A program made the translations under genes and the position numbers. From positions 1 through 64,000 of the forward strand of contig NZ_CANLEA010000015.1 in assembly GCF_947489565.1 (NCBI RefSeq): a stretch of DNA of 64,000 nt. The letters are read 5' to 3'. Source of the stretch: an uncultured Kordia sp. Its GTDB lineage: Bacteria; Bacteroidota; Bacteroidia; Flavobacteriales; Flavobacteriaceae. Below, in pieces: positions 12,001 through 20,072 of this stretch (position 1 is its first letter; every line of letters starts with the position of its first letter). Below the pieces are notes generated by a model. It was not told the DNA's origin. It saw only the letters and a list, made by a program, of their open reading frames with translations, and did no database searches.

Positions 12001-15000
12001 TTGCAGATGCTAGAGAAGCGGAATCTTTTCGTGCGGCAGAAACGGACTTGGAAAAACAAGTAGTTGCTATTTGGGAAGAAATTTTAGGAAGAGAACATAT
12101 TGGTTTGGATGATGATTTCTTTGTTTTGGGCGGACATAGCTTACGAGCAACTCGCTTATTAAATAAATATCATAAAGAATTTGAAGTACGCTTAGCATTG
12201 AGCGATTTATTTTCGTCAACAACAGTAGCTTCGCAAGTTGCATTGTTGTCTTCATCTGAAAATGAAAGTTATGAGGAAATTCCTGAATTGGAAGCGCAAG
12301 AAGACTATGCAGTATCTTCAGGTCAGCATCGTTTGTGGATATTAAGTCAGTTCAAAGAAGGTTCGTTAGCCTATCATATGCCAAGTTTTGTATATCTGGA
12401 AGGCGATTATGATATTGAACATTTTCAAAAAGCAGTACACGCGGTTGTAGAACGTCATGAAATACTACGTACGGTATTCAAGCAGCAATCTTCAGGAGAA
12501 GTGCGACAACGCATCATTCCAAAAGAAAATTACAATTTTACAATAGGTTTTGAAGACTTTCGCAATCACGCAGACAGTGAAATCGCTTTTGAAAACTACA
12601 GAAACGAAGATGCGCAACTCGCTTTTGACTTAGAAAATGGTCCATTATTCAGATGTAGTTTGATGCAACTTTCAGACAAACATTATGCATTCTATTACAA
12701 TCTACATCATATCATTAGCGATGGTTGGTCTATGGAAGTGCTTAGAAATGATGTCATGAATTACTACCAACATTTCAATCAACAAGCAGCATTAGAGATA
12801 AAACCATTGCGAATTCAATACAAAGAATACAGTCAATGGCAGCAAGCACAACAAGCTGAACCATCATTTATAACACAAAAAGAATATTGGATCAGCCAGC
12901 TTTCGGGAGAATTACCATTATTAGATTTACCGACAACGAAACTGCGTCCAAAAGTAAAAACATTCAACGGATATGCACTAGGAGCGCAACTTCCAAAAGC
13001 ACTTTACACGCGCATACAAGACTTTACAGCACAGTACGGCGGAAGTACATTTATGGTACTTTTATCAGGTTGGCAAGCTATTTTTTACCGTTATTCAGGA
13101 TTGAGAGATCAAATTATTGGAACACCAACTTCTGGACGAATGCATAAAGAATTGGAAAATCAAATTGGATTTTACATCAATACCTTGGCATTGCGAAATA
13201 CGGTGAAAGAAGACGATACGTACGCTACATTCTACGAACGTATCAAACAAAGTACACTGGAAAGTTTTAGTCATCAAACCTATCCTTTTGATCGTTTGGT
13301 GGAAGATTTAAACATACAATATGATACCAGCAGAAGCGCTTTATTTGATGCATTACTCAGTTATGACATTCTCAAAAATGGAGAAGAAGGCATCTCTTTT
13401 GGTACTGAAATTCAAGATTTCGGAGCAGCAGTTGTCAATTTTGATATCCGAATAGAAATACAAGATCAAGGAGATGAACTGAATTACAAACTCATCTTCA
13501 ATCAAGATGTATACGATAAAGCATTAATGCAGCAGTTAATGCAACATTATGCGCAATTGCTCAACGCGCTTTTAACCAATGCAACAACCGCTATTGATAC
13601 AATTGATTATTTACATGAAGATGAAAAATCAGCCTTATTAGAAGCTACCAGTGAAACGGAATCGTATGATACTTCGCAAACTGTAGTATCCTTATTTGCT
13701 TCGCAAGTACAAGCATTTTCAGAAAGAACGGCGCTTGTTCATGAAGGAAAGAGTTTTACGTACAAAGAATTGGACGAACTATCCAATCAGTTTGCGCACT
13801 ATATAATAGAAACAAATACGATACAAGCGAACGATTTAATTGCGGTAAAATTAGATCATAATGAATGGCTGATTATTGTCATACTAGGAATTTTAAAAGC
13901 AGGCGCTGCATATGTGCCAATTGATCCAAACTATCCGCAAGAGCGTATCAATTATATAGAATCAGATACAAATTGCAAGCTAAGTATTGATGCTGATACT
14001 TTGGAACAATTCAAAACTCAACAGGAAGCATATCCTGAAACTCAGGTTGGAATTTACCCAAAACCAACCGATTTAGCATATATCATTTACACTTCAGGTT
14101 CTACAGGAAAGCCAAAAGGAGTCATGATAGCGCATCAAAACCTAAACCATTTATTCAGCAATGCCACTAAGAAATTGTTTGACTTTACAGAAAAAGATGT
14201 TTGGTGTTTATTTCATTCCTATTGTTTTGATTTCTCTGTTTGGGAAATCTTTGGCGCGATACTTTCTGGAGGAAAACTCGTGATTCTACCAAAAGCGCAG
14301 CGTGTCGATTATAAAAAACTAACTCAAGTATGCATTCAGGAAGGAGTTACGGTATTCAATCAAACACCAACTTCTTTTCAAGCATTGCAATCTAGTTTCA
14401 TAGAAAATGCAGCAGCACTTAATATCCGCTATTTAATTTTTGGTGGAGAAAAGTTAGAAAATACTTTATTAAAAACGTGGAAACATCACTTTCCAACATG
14501 TCGTACCATAAATATGTATGGAATTACGGAAACTACGGTACACAATACATTTAAAGAACTCACGCTAACAGATGTCAATAGTAATGGAAGTACGATTGGA
14601 CGATCAATTCCAGGGATTGACATACAAGTATTGGATGCGAACTTTGAACTTGTTCCTTTCGGAATTACAGGAGAAATGTATGTAAGTGGCGCAGGATTGG
14701 CAAAAGCATATTTAAACAGACCAGAAATCACAAAAGATCGATTTTTTGAAATATCAATCGGCAACAAAACAAGAAGGTATTACAGAACGGGCGACTTGGC
14801 AAAACGACTTCCCAATGGAGAACTTCAATATATTGGACGAATTGACGATCAAGTAAAAATTAGAGGTCATCGCATAGAAGTAGACGAAATTAATGTGGCA
14901 CTAAATGCGCATAATGCCATCAAAGAATCCATTGTCATAGCACAAAAATCTTCCGTTCACGGCGCTATGGAATTGATAGCGTATTATGTATTGCAACCAA

Positions 15001-16106
15001 GCATTCAAGAAACGGACACTACCTTGCGTACATATCTTGCAAGTGTATTGCCAGAATATATGCTGCCTACATTTTTTATTCCTTTACAGCAGATGCCGCT
15101 GACGGTAAATGGTAAAATTCATAAAAAACAATTGCCAAAACCGAGTTCGGTAGCAATTCCGATTGTTGAAAATAACGAAATTGAAATTTCAGAGACGGGA
15201 AGACAAGTGGTGCAACTTTGGGAAGAAATATTACAAAAGAAAAACATTGGCTTGGATGATGATTTCTTTGAAATTGGCGGTTACAGTCTTACTGTGGCTT
15301 TAATGCTAAACAGACTCAAAGAAACGCTAGGTATTGAAATGCATATTGTAGATTTTTACGAAGAACCTACGATTGAAAACATTCTAAGTCACGCCGAACA
15401 AACGGAAGAAGCACAAGAAAATCATTCACGATTGCTCACCCTAACCAATGGGAATCATCAAAAAAGTATCTACTACTTGCCTTTATCACACGGAATAGGT
15501 TTGGTTTTTAAATCTTTGGCAAACTATCTAGGAGATGCATATAACAACTATACATTTCAAAGTTTAGGAATGCATGGCGATGAAGCTGTAGCTGAAACAT
15601 TCCGAGAAGAAGCTGAGGTATATGCAGATCTTATCATCGAAAATTCACAACATACAGAAGCAATACTATTTGGATTCTCATTTGGAGGATACATAGGATA
15701 TGAAACCGCAAAAATCTTAGATGAAAAAGGGTTTTCCAATTACAGACTAATCATCTTAGATGTAATTCCAGCATTTGAAAACATCATCGACAAAGACGGC
15801 GAATTGAAAAACTTAAAGGAATATGTGAAAGAATTTGGACAAGCTTTTGATCAAGATGTGGTGCAACGAAGCTTACGAATTGCAGAAAACAATTTACACA
15901 TACTAACTGATAGTTATCAAGTTTCCGGAACCATCAAAAATGAAATCATTTGTGTACAAGCAACTAAGAATACAAAAGTACTCAATATGAACACTTGGGA
16001 GCCGTTTACAAAATCGTCTGTAGTTACGTTCCAACTAAGCTGTATACACGGAGAAATGATGGAAGAAGAGCACTTTAAATCACTAAAAAATATTCTTGAT
16101 TCCTAA
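9012..16106 (+). CDS. NRPS with terminal thioesterase (TubC_N-C-A-T-C-A-T-TE)
   Basis: The GTG at 9012 is the only conventional start after the in-frame stop at 8991. The first ~55 residues look like a TubC-type N-terminal docking domain. A C domain follows whose catalytic motif is HHIIGDAW (base 9630), with Ala replacing the usual Gly. The remaining order is A1 (about 10620-11990), carrier (Ser codon 12138), C2 (HHIISDGWS), A2 (about 13680-15140), carrier (GGYS, Ser codon 15285) and a type I thioesterase with GFSFGG (Ser2223) and a late CIHGEM histidine (His2346). By-eye pocket codes are DINDFGGVTK for A1, which I do not recognise, and DFWNIGMVHK for A2, the classical Thr code. This protein ends the assembly line and should release the peptide by hydrolysis or cyclisation. 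There is no epimerase, so the last residues should keep the L configuration. It lies 117 bp after the hydroxylase gene. Confidence 0.95.
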   Translation: MENITNILSELQKEDIRLKLKGDDIQVIALKKKLAPDTIRKIKANKQALINHLKKVEESKKILNIPKLETQENYPLSPGQQRIWILSQFKEGMLAYHMPQYEYLSGEINLTNFRRAVAAVIARHEILRTVFKQDENGIVRQWVLPVNECSCELGYIDFTTETCPEKVFETYRIIEANQPFKLEEGPLYRGSVIKLSESNFVFYLNIHHIIGDAWSLKVLRDEIMSYYQHYQFETPLQITPLRIHYKDYSAWQISLQETERYKLHQTYWKEIFKGEIPVFNLPTRKKRPKLKTYNGTGWEATIPTTLHNAVQKFTKEQGGSAFMVLLAAWNAICYRYTSAKDQIIGTPVSGRVHKELENQIGFYINTLALRNTIEDTDTFQTLYKRVKENTLEAYNHQEYPFDKLIDDVSLSYDSSRSTLFDVLFTVHQAEEALQTSQNTTEIEEIYSISIKFDVEFAFHQAEDQLRYSFLYNEDVYDAITMRQLIQHYFQFLEKVLATPTAEIRKIDYLTETEKIVLLEDFKGEVVSYDQSETLISLFQKQVAKTPKNTAVVFNDIQLTYEELDAVSNQLAQYLVETYQIKADELISLKLARSEWMIITILAVLKTGGAYVPIDPNYPQERIQYIENDTNCKLSIDAAELERFRAVQANYSETYAGIHPKPTDLAYIIYTSGSTGKPKGVMIEHRSISNYLQFNTKVYGFNADDVTLLVSTYCFDISLNQIFNTILTGGKLIVSKFGYNELKELIHKHQLTWLDGTSSMSEFIPAEKSSLQKIFLGGEPLKDTVVEKFKHQQLYNGYGPTECTVTTSRGEIHKGKPITIGSPVHNASYYVLQDETLCPIGVAGELHISGIGLARGYHNKPELTAEKFVDNPFVPSERMYKTGDLVRWLPDGTIEFLGRLDDQVKLRGYRIELGAIEKCLTSHSAIRESVVLVRELSEQQELIGYYVSDNEIEAAELRSHLATSLPQYMLPAYYVHLEHMPLNTNGKIAKKELPNPKIADAREAESFRAAETDLEKQVVAIWEEILGREHIGLDDDFFVLGGHSLRATRLLNKYHKEFEVRLALSDLFSSTTVASQVALLSSSENESYEEIPELEAQEDYAVSSGQHRLWILSQFKEGSLAYHMPSFVYLEGDYDIEHFQKAVHAVVERHEILRTVFKQQSSGEVRQRIIPKENYNFTIGFEDFRNHADSEIAFENYRNEDAQLAFDLENGPLFRCSLMQLSDKHYAFYYNLHHIISDGWSMEVLRNDVMNYYQHFNQQAALEIKPLRIQYKEYSQWQQAQQAEPSFITQKEYWISQLSGELPLLDLPTTKLRPKVKTFNGYALGAQLPKALYTRIQDFTAQYGGSTFMVLLSGWQAIFYRYSGLRDQIIGTPTSGRMHKELENQIGFYINTLALRNTVKEDDTYATFYERIKQSTLESFSHQTYPFDRLVEDLNIQYDTSRSALFDALLSYDILKNGEEGISFGTEIQDFGAAVVNFDIRIEIQDQGDELNYKLIFNQDVYDKALMQQLMQHYAQLLNALLTNATTAIDTIDYLHEDEKSALLEATSETESYDTSQTVVSLFASQVQAFSERTALVHEGKSFTYKELDELSNQFAHYIIETNTIQANDLIAVKLDHNEWLIIVILGILKAGAAYVPIDPNYPQERINYIESDTNCKLSIDADTLEQFKTQQEAYPETQVGIYPKPTDLAYIIYTSGSTGKPKGVMIAHQNLNHLFSNATKKLFDFTEKDVWCLFHSYCFDFSVWEIFGAILSGGKLVILPKAQRVDYKKLTQVCIQEGVTVFNQTPTSFQALQSSFIENAAALNIRYLIFGGEKLENTLLKTWKHHFPTCRTINMYGITETTVHNTFKELTLTDVNSNGSTIGRSIPGIDIQVLDANFELVPFGITGEMYVSGAGLAKAYLNRPEITKDRFFEISIGNKTRRYYRTGDLAKRLPNGELQYIGRIDDQVKIRGHRIEVDEINVALNAHNAIKESIVIAQKSSVHGAMELIAYYVLQPSIQETDTTLRTYLASVLPEYMLPTFFIPLQQMPLTVNGKIHKKQLPKPSSVAIPIVENNEIEISETGRQVVQLWEEILQKKNIGLDDDFFEIGGYSLTVALMLNRLKETLGIEMHIVDFYEEPTIENILSHAEQTEEAQENHSRLLTLTNGNHQKSIYYLPLSHGIGLVFKSLANYLGDAYNNYTFQSLGMHGDEAVAETFREEAEVYADLIIENSQHTEAILFGFSFGGYIGYETAKILDEKGFSNYRLIILDVIPAFENIIDKDGELKNLKEYVKEFGQAFDQDVVQRSLRIAENNLHILTDSYQVSGTIKNEIICVQATKNTKVLNMNTWEPFTKSSVVTFQLSCIHGEMMEEEHFKSLKNILDS
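11493..12545 (+). repeat. Duplicated NRPS block, copy 2
   Basis: Partner of 3388-4440 at a constant offset of 8105 bp. The preceding substrate-binding core reads an unassigned code here, against Phe in copy 1. This suggests exchange of the pocket-bearing part, or gene conversion of the flanking part. Confidence 0.85.
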
Positions 16107-16160
16107 GTATATTTAAATATTATTTTTATATTGCTCAATATTCAAAATTAAACTTCATTC

Positions 16161-17783
16161 ATGAAAAAAAGTAAAACTATTCTATCGCTACTGCTCGGTT
16201 TATGCTATTCGATAAGTGCTTTTTCACAAGACACAACTGTTGTTGAGGAAAAAGGAATTGATGAAAAAATTAATGACTTCTTTGTACCAATTACCGAAAA
16301 ATGGGAAAGTATTGTACTTTGGGAAGTACCAGGGATAGAAATTCCTCTAGTAGTAGTTTTACTAGTACTTGGAGCTATATTTTTTACGGTAGCTTTTGGA
16401 TTTATCAACTTTAGAAAAGTTCCTTTAGCAATAAATGTAGTAAGAGGAAAGTATGACGAATTAGATCATGCTTCAGCTGATGAAAAAGCGCAAGTGAATG
16501 TAGTTGATGGAGATATTCCTGATACGATTAGAGATGAAAGTGAAGGAGAGGTTTCTCATTTCCAGGCGCTTACAACAGCAGTTTCAGGAACAGTTGGTTT
16601 AGGAAATATTGCGGGTGTTGCTTTGGCAATTGCGATTGGAGGACCAGGAGCAACATTTTGGATGATTGTCTGTGGACTTTTTAGTATGGCGACTAAGTTT
16701 GTGGAATGTACACTTGGTGTAAAATATAGAGATGTAGGAGAAGATGGAGCTGTATATGGAGGACCAATGTATTACTTATCAAAAGGTCTTGCAGAAAGAA
16801 ACATGAAAGGCTTTGGTAAAGTATTAGCGATTGTTTTTGCAGTATTATGTGTTGGAGCTTCTTTTGGAGGAGGAAACGCAGTACAATCAAATCAAGCAGC
16901 AGAACAGATCGCAAATGTTTTAGGAATTCAGGGTGGTTCTACAGGATTTATAATCGGAATTATATTTGCAATGGTAGTAGGAGTTGTTATTATTGGAGGA
17001 ATTAAAAGAATTGCTTCTGTAACAGAAAAAATAGTACCATTCATGGCAGGTATTTATGCTTTAGCATGTTTGATCGTAATTTTTGCGAACATCTCATACA
17101 TTGATGATGCTTTCGGATTAATTTTTGAAGGAGCCTTTACACCAGAAGCTGGACTCGGAGGTTTATTTGGAGTGTTAATTATAGGATTCAGAAGAGCAGT
17201 ATTCTCTAACGAAGCAGGAGCTGGTTCTGCAGCAATTGCACACTCTGCTGTAAAAACAAAATATCCTGCTAGTGAAGGAATTGTAGCTTTACTAGAACCA
17301 TTTATAGATACCGTACTTATTTGTACAATGACTGCCTTAGTAATTATATTCTACAACAGTGGAGATGTTTTTGCGTATGGTGGAGACGGATTAGGAACTG
17401 TAATTGTTGAAGGTCAAGCAGTAGGAGGTGTTAATTTAACCTCAATGGCTTTTGAATCTGTAATTCCTTGGTTCCCATATGTACTTGCAGTAGCAGTAGT
17501 ATTATTTGCAATATCTACGATGATTTCTTGGTCATACTACGGTTTACAAGCTTGGAAATATGTTTTCGGAAGAGGAAAGAAAACAGAAATGGTATATAAA
17601 GTACTATTCCTATTATCAACAGTAGTTGGAGCTTCGATGTCTATGGGAGCAGTATTTGCTTTCTCTGATGCGATGATACTAGCATTAGTATTCCCTAATA
17701 TGATAGGATTACTAATACTATTCCCGAAAGTAAGGGAAGAATTGACGCGATATATGACCGCGATAAAAAAGTCAAAAGAATAA
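16161..17783 (+). CDS. AGCS-family sodium:alanine/amino-acid symporter
   Basis: A 540-residue integral membrane protein. Residues 1-22 look like a signal peptide ending at SAFSQ, followed by a short hydrophilic stretch before the first membrane segment. This N-terminal extension is common in Bacteroidota homologues. The family signature GTVGLGNIAGVALAI is present, followed by a glycine-rich run (GGPGATFW) and further motifs such as VFSNEAGAGSAAIAHSA. The family couples Na+ entry to uptake of alanine, glycine or related amino acids across the inner membrane. The gene starts 54 bp after the thioesterase NRPS and ends just before a hairpin at 17811. It could be co-transcribed with region 1 and supply an amino acid to the line, but it may equally be an ordinary housekeeping transporter. 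The substrate cannot be read from the sequence. Confidence 0.92.
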   Translation: MKKSKTILSLLLGLCYSISAFSQDTTVVEEKGIDEKINDFFVPITEKWESIVLWEVPGIEIPLVVVLLVLGAIFFTVAFGFINFRKVPLAINVVRGKYDELDHASADEKAQVNVVDGDIPDTIRDESEGEVSHFQALTTAVSGTVGLGNIAGVALAIAIGGPGATFWMIVCGLFSMATKFVECTLGVKYRDVGEDGAVYGGPMYYLSKGLAERNMKGFGKVLAIVFAVLCVGASFGGGNAVQSNQAAEQIANVLGIQGGSTGFIIGIIFAMVVGVVIIGGIKRIASVTEKIVPFMAGIYALACLIVIFANISYIDDAFGLIFEGAFTPEAGLGGLFGVLIIGFRRAVFSNEAGAGSAAIAHSAVKTKYPASEGIVALLEPFIDTVLICTMTALVIIFYNSGDVFAYGGDGLGTVIVEGQAVGGVNLTSMAFESVIPWFPYVLAVAVVLFAISTMISWSYYGLQAWKYVFGRGKKTEMVYKVLFLLSTVVGASMSMGAVFAFSDAMILALVFPNMIGLLILFPKVREELTRYMTAIKKSKE

Positions 17784-17810
17784 TAAATAATATAATCTAA
17801 ATAAGAAATT

Positions 17811-17845
17811 ACAATAACTATCTAATTCAATTAGGTAGTTATTGT
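17811..17845. terminator. Terminator-like hairpin after the symporter
   Basis: Two 15-nt arms, acaataactatctaa and ttaggtagttattgt, pair along their whole length with a single G-U wobble around a 5-nt loop. The hairpin lies 27 bp past the stop codon. There is no strong T run, so it may work as an mRNA 3'-end structure or a weak terminator. Confidence 0.6.
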
Positions 17846-18083
17846 AGTAATATAAAAGAACATAATTCTTTAAAAAATTAAATAGTTAGGCGAATATTTT
17901 TCCTACCTGTTTTATACGAAGCGTTTATGTTCAACGTTATCTAATAGTAAATCTATTTTAAACGAAGAGCGCCTATGTTTCTAAGTAAATAAGTAAAATC
18001 TAGATAAGATAATACCCTAAAAAACTATTTCAGGTTTGAGTCACACTTCGTGCTCTTAAATTTCCCCCTATTACATACATATA

Positions 18084-18110
18084 ATATCAACAAAATGAAT
18101 GTGTTGATAT
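18084..18110. promoter_or_regulatory. Perfect 9-bp dyad upstream of the carbamoyltransferase gene
   Basis: The arms atatcaaca (18084-18092) and tgttgatat (18102-18110) are exact reverse complements separated by 9 nt. The centre lies about 190 bp upstream of the first gene of the second locus. It could be a regulator-binding operator or an RNA hairpin, and no T run follows. Confidence 0.4.
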
Positions 18111-18182
18111 GAATCGATTTGCCTTATTCATCTAAGGTAAAACATGTGCAATTATGTTTTTAAAACAAAATTGTATGCAACG

Positions 18183-18224
18183 CATTGAAGACATACTGCT
18201 AAAATCAGTGATTGTTCTTCAATG
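18183..18224. promoter_or_regulatory. Nested inverted repeat in the 5' region of the second locus
   Basis: The outer arms cattgaaga (18183-18191) and tcttcaatg (18216-18224) pair perfectly. Inside them actg (18195-18198) pairs with cagt (18206-18209), giving a two-tier stem-loop 65 bp before the carbamoyltransferase start. It may be an operator or a 5'-UTR structure. Confidence 0.4.
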
Positions 18225-18288
18225 ATATAAAAATGGTGAAGCATACTAAAAAAGGAAGCTTCATAAACAGTATAGTAAAAAGAGAAAT

Positions 18289-20034
18289 ATGATTTTTTGT
18301 GGTATAAAAATAACGCATGACGGCGGTATAGCGCTTATAGAAAATAATGAACTTATTTTCAGTATAGAACTTGAAAAAGTAAATAATAATAACAGATATG
18401 CAGGAATTACGGATCTTTCCGAAATAGAAGAATTACTGCAATCAAAAGGATATGCCATAGATCAAATAGATCATTTCATCATTGATGGCTGGCATATTGA
18501 TAGAACTCAAAATACAAAACCAGAACACTCTGTAATTGAAACGCAGTCGTCTGGAAAACCAATTTCACTTCCTGTTGCAACATACAATGAAGAAAGTCTC
18601 AAAGAAGACAACTTAAAAGCAACCATTTTTCCAAACGGATTACCTGTAAATAATAAAAACTATACCTACAGCAGCTACAAACATGTTGCAGGACATATAC
18701 TAAGCGCGTATTGTGCAAGTCCTTTTGCAGCGAAAAAAGAAGATAGCTATGTATTGGTTTGGGATGGCGGACAATATCCACGATTGTATTATGTAAATGC
18801 CAATACGAAGAAGGTAGAAAACAAAGGAACACTCTTCTTTTTGACAGGAACCATCTATGGAATAATGGGACATTATTTTGGACCTTATAAGAAAAGTGAA
18901 GAAGAACGTCTAGAAGATCAACGACAAATGACGCTTAATGGTTTCTTTGGCGGATTGTCAATTGCAGGTAAAATAATGTCGTATATGGGCGAAGGGCAAA
19001 TCAACCAAGAATTATTAAATGCTTTGCCTCGACTTTACAAAACGACTTTAGAAATCTCCTTATTCTTTGAGCATAAATTTTGTGCAGCCATCAAAGAATT
19101 CACAAAACATATGTCTTGTACAGATGCAGATGTATTACTTACAATACATACATTTTTAGAACATATGATCATCGAAAAACTAGCAGGGAAACTGAAAAAA
19201 GATGCATATGCAAAAGCGAATCTTTGTTTTGCGGGTGGTTCTGCTTTAAACATAAAATGGAACAGTGCCATAAGAGCTACAAACTTATTCAACGATGTAT
19301 TTGTGCCACCATTCCCAAACGATTCCGGAAGTGCCATCGGAATGGCTTGTGCAGGAATGTGGGAACATACAACACATTCACATATTGAATGGCATCCGTA
19401 TTTAGGACCAGATATAAAAGAGAGTGAAGTGCCAGAAGGTTGGACAGAAACAGCTTGTAATTTAGAAGATTTAGCAGCATTACTACATCATAAAAATGAA
19501 CCTGTAGTATTTTTAAGCGGATGTGCCGAAATAGGTCCAAGAGCTTTAGGAAATCGAAGTCTAATCGCTGCTGCAACCTCGCCAAATATGAAGGCTTGTT
19601 TGAATATGGTCAAAAAACGCGAACCTTTTCGTCCAGTGGCTCCAATTTGTCTGTCGGAAGATGCTGAGACAGTATTTGATCCTGGTTGCGAAGATCCGTA
19701 CATGCTATTTAATCATGATGTACGAGAAGATTGGAAAAATAAAGTGCCTACAATATGTCACGTTGATGGCTCTGCAAGGTTACAAACTGTAGGACCAGAT
19801 TGCGCTTCAAAGGAAATTAGAAGTTTATTAGAAGCGTACAAAAAAATAAGTGGAATTCCATTGTTATGTAATACGAGTGCCAATTACAACGGAAAAGGCT
19901 TTTTTGCAGATGTAAAAACAGCGTGTGAATGGGGAAAACTAAACTATGTGTGGAATAATAACATCCTATACACAAAAATACAGCATCCTAATATTTTCCG
20001 AATTGATGAAGTATTGGAAAATAGTAATTCTTAA
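18289..20034 (+). CDS. O-carbamoyltransferase (NodU/TobZ/CmcH family)
   Basis: The 581-residue size fits the family, which transfers the carbamoyl group of carbamoyl phosphate, via carbamoyl-AMP, to a hydroxyl of a natural product. The N-terminal half begins with an ASKHA-type strand (ITHDGGIALIENNELIFS) and contains a His-rich segment (KHVAGHILSAYCASPF) and VLVWDGG. The C-terminal half carries the family hallmarks GPRALGNRS (near residue 416), KKREPFRPVAP and PLLCNTSAN. It is the first gene of the second locus and lies 38 bp before the large NRPS. The product should therefore carry a carbamoylated hydroxyl, which could come from the ketoreductase-containing PKS, the reductive release or a hydroxylated residue. 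The acceptor is inference; the family assignment is firm. Confidence 0.92.
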   Translation: MIFCGIKITHDGGIALIENNELIFSIELEKVNNNNRYAGITDLSEIEELLQSKGYAIDQIDHFIIDGWHIDRTQNTKPEHSVIETQSSGKPISLPVATYNEESLKEDNLKATIFPNGLPVNNKNYTYSSYKHVAGHILSAYCASPFAAKKEDSYVLVWDGGQYPRLYYVNANTKKVENKGTLFFLTGTIYGIMGHYFGPYKKSEEERLEDQRQMTLNGFFGGLSIAGKIMSYMGEGQINQELLNALPRLYKTTLEISLFFEHKFCAAIKEFTKHMSCTDADVLLTIHTFLEHMIIEKLAGKLKKDAYAKANLCFAGGSALNIKWNSAIRATNLFNDVFVPPFPNDSGSAIGMACAGMWEHTTHSHIEWHPYLGPDIKESEVPEGWTETACNLEDLAALLHHKNEPVVFLSGCAEIGPRALGNRSLIAAATSPNMKACLNMVKKREPFRPVAPICLSEDAETVFDPGCEDPYMLFNHDVREDWKNKVPTICHVDGSARLQTVGPDCASKEIRSLLEAYKKISGIPLLCNTSANYNGKGFFADVKTACEWGKLNYVWNNNILYTKIQHPNIFRIDEVLENSNS

Positions 20035-20072
20035 AAATAGTGTTTTAAAATATCAATAGTAGTTGTGTGAAT

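Larger units (their letters stand above)
17784..18288. other. 505-bp intergenic region between the two biosynthetic blocks
   Basis: No convincing ORF, tRNA or rRNA is visible. The stretch holds a hairpin directly after the symporter (17811-17845) and two perfect 9-bp inverted repeats closer to the carbamoyltransferase (18084-18110 and 18183-18224). I found no convincing Bacteroidota promoter pair (TTG with TAnnTTTG at normal spacing). The promoter of the second locus is expected here, but I could not place it. Confidence 0.6.

Noticed and set aside
18111-18288. A Bacteroidota promoter (TTG and TAnnTTTG) before the carbamoyltransferase
   Set aside because: TATGTTT-like and TTG elements occur, but their spacing is about 31 bp, too long to be convincing.
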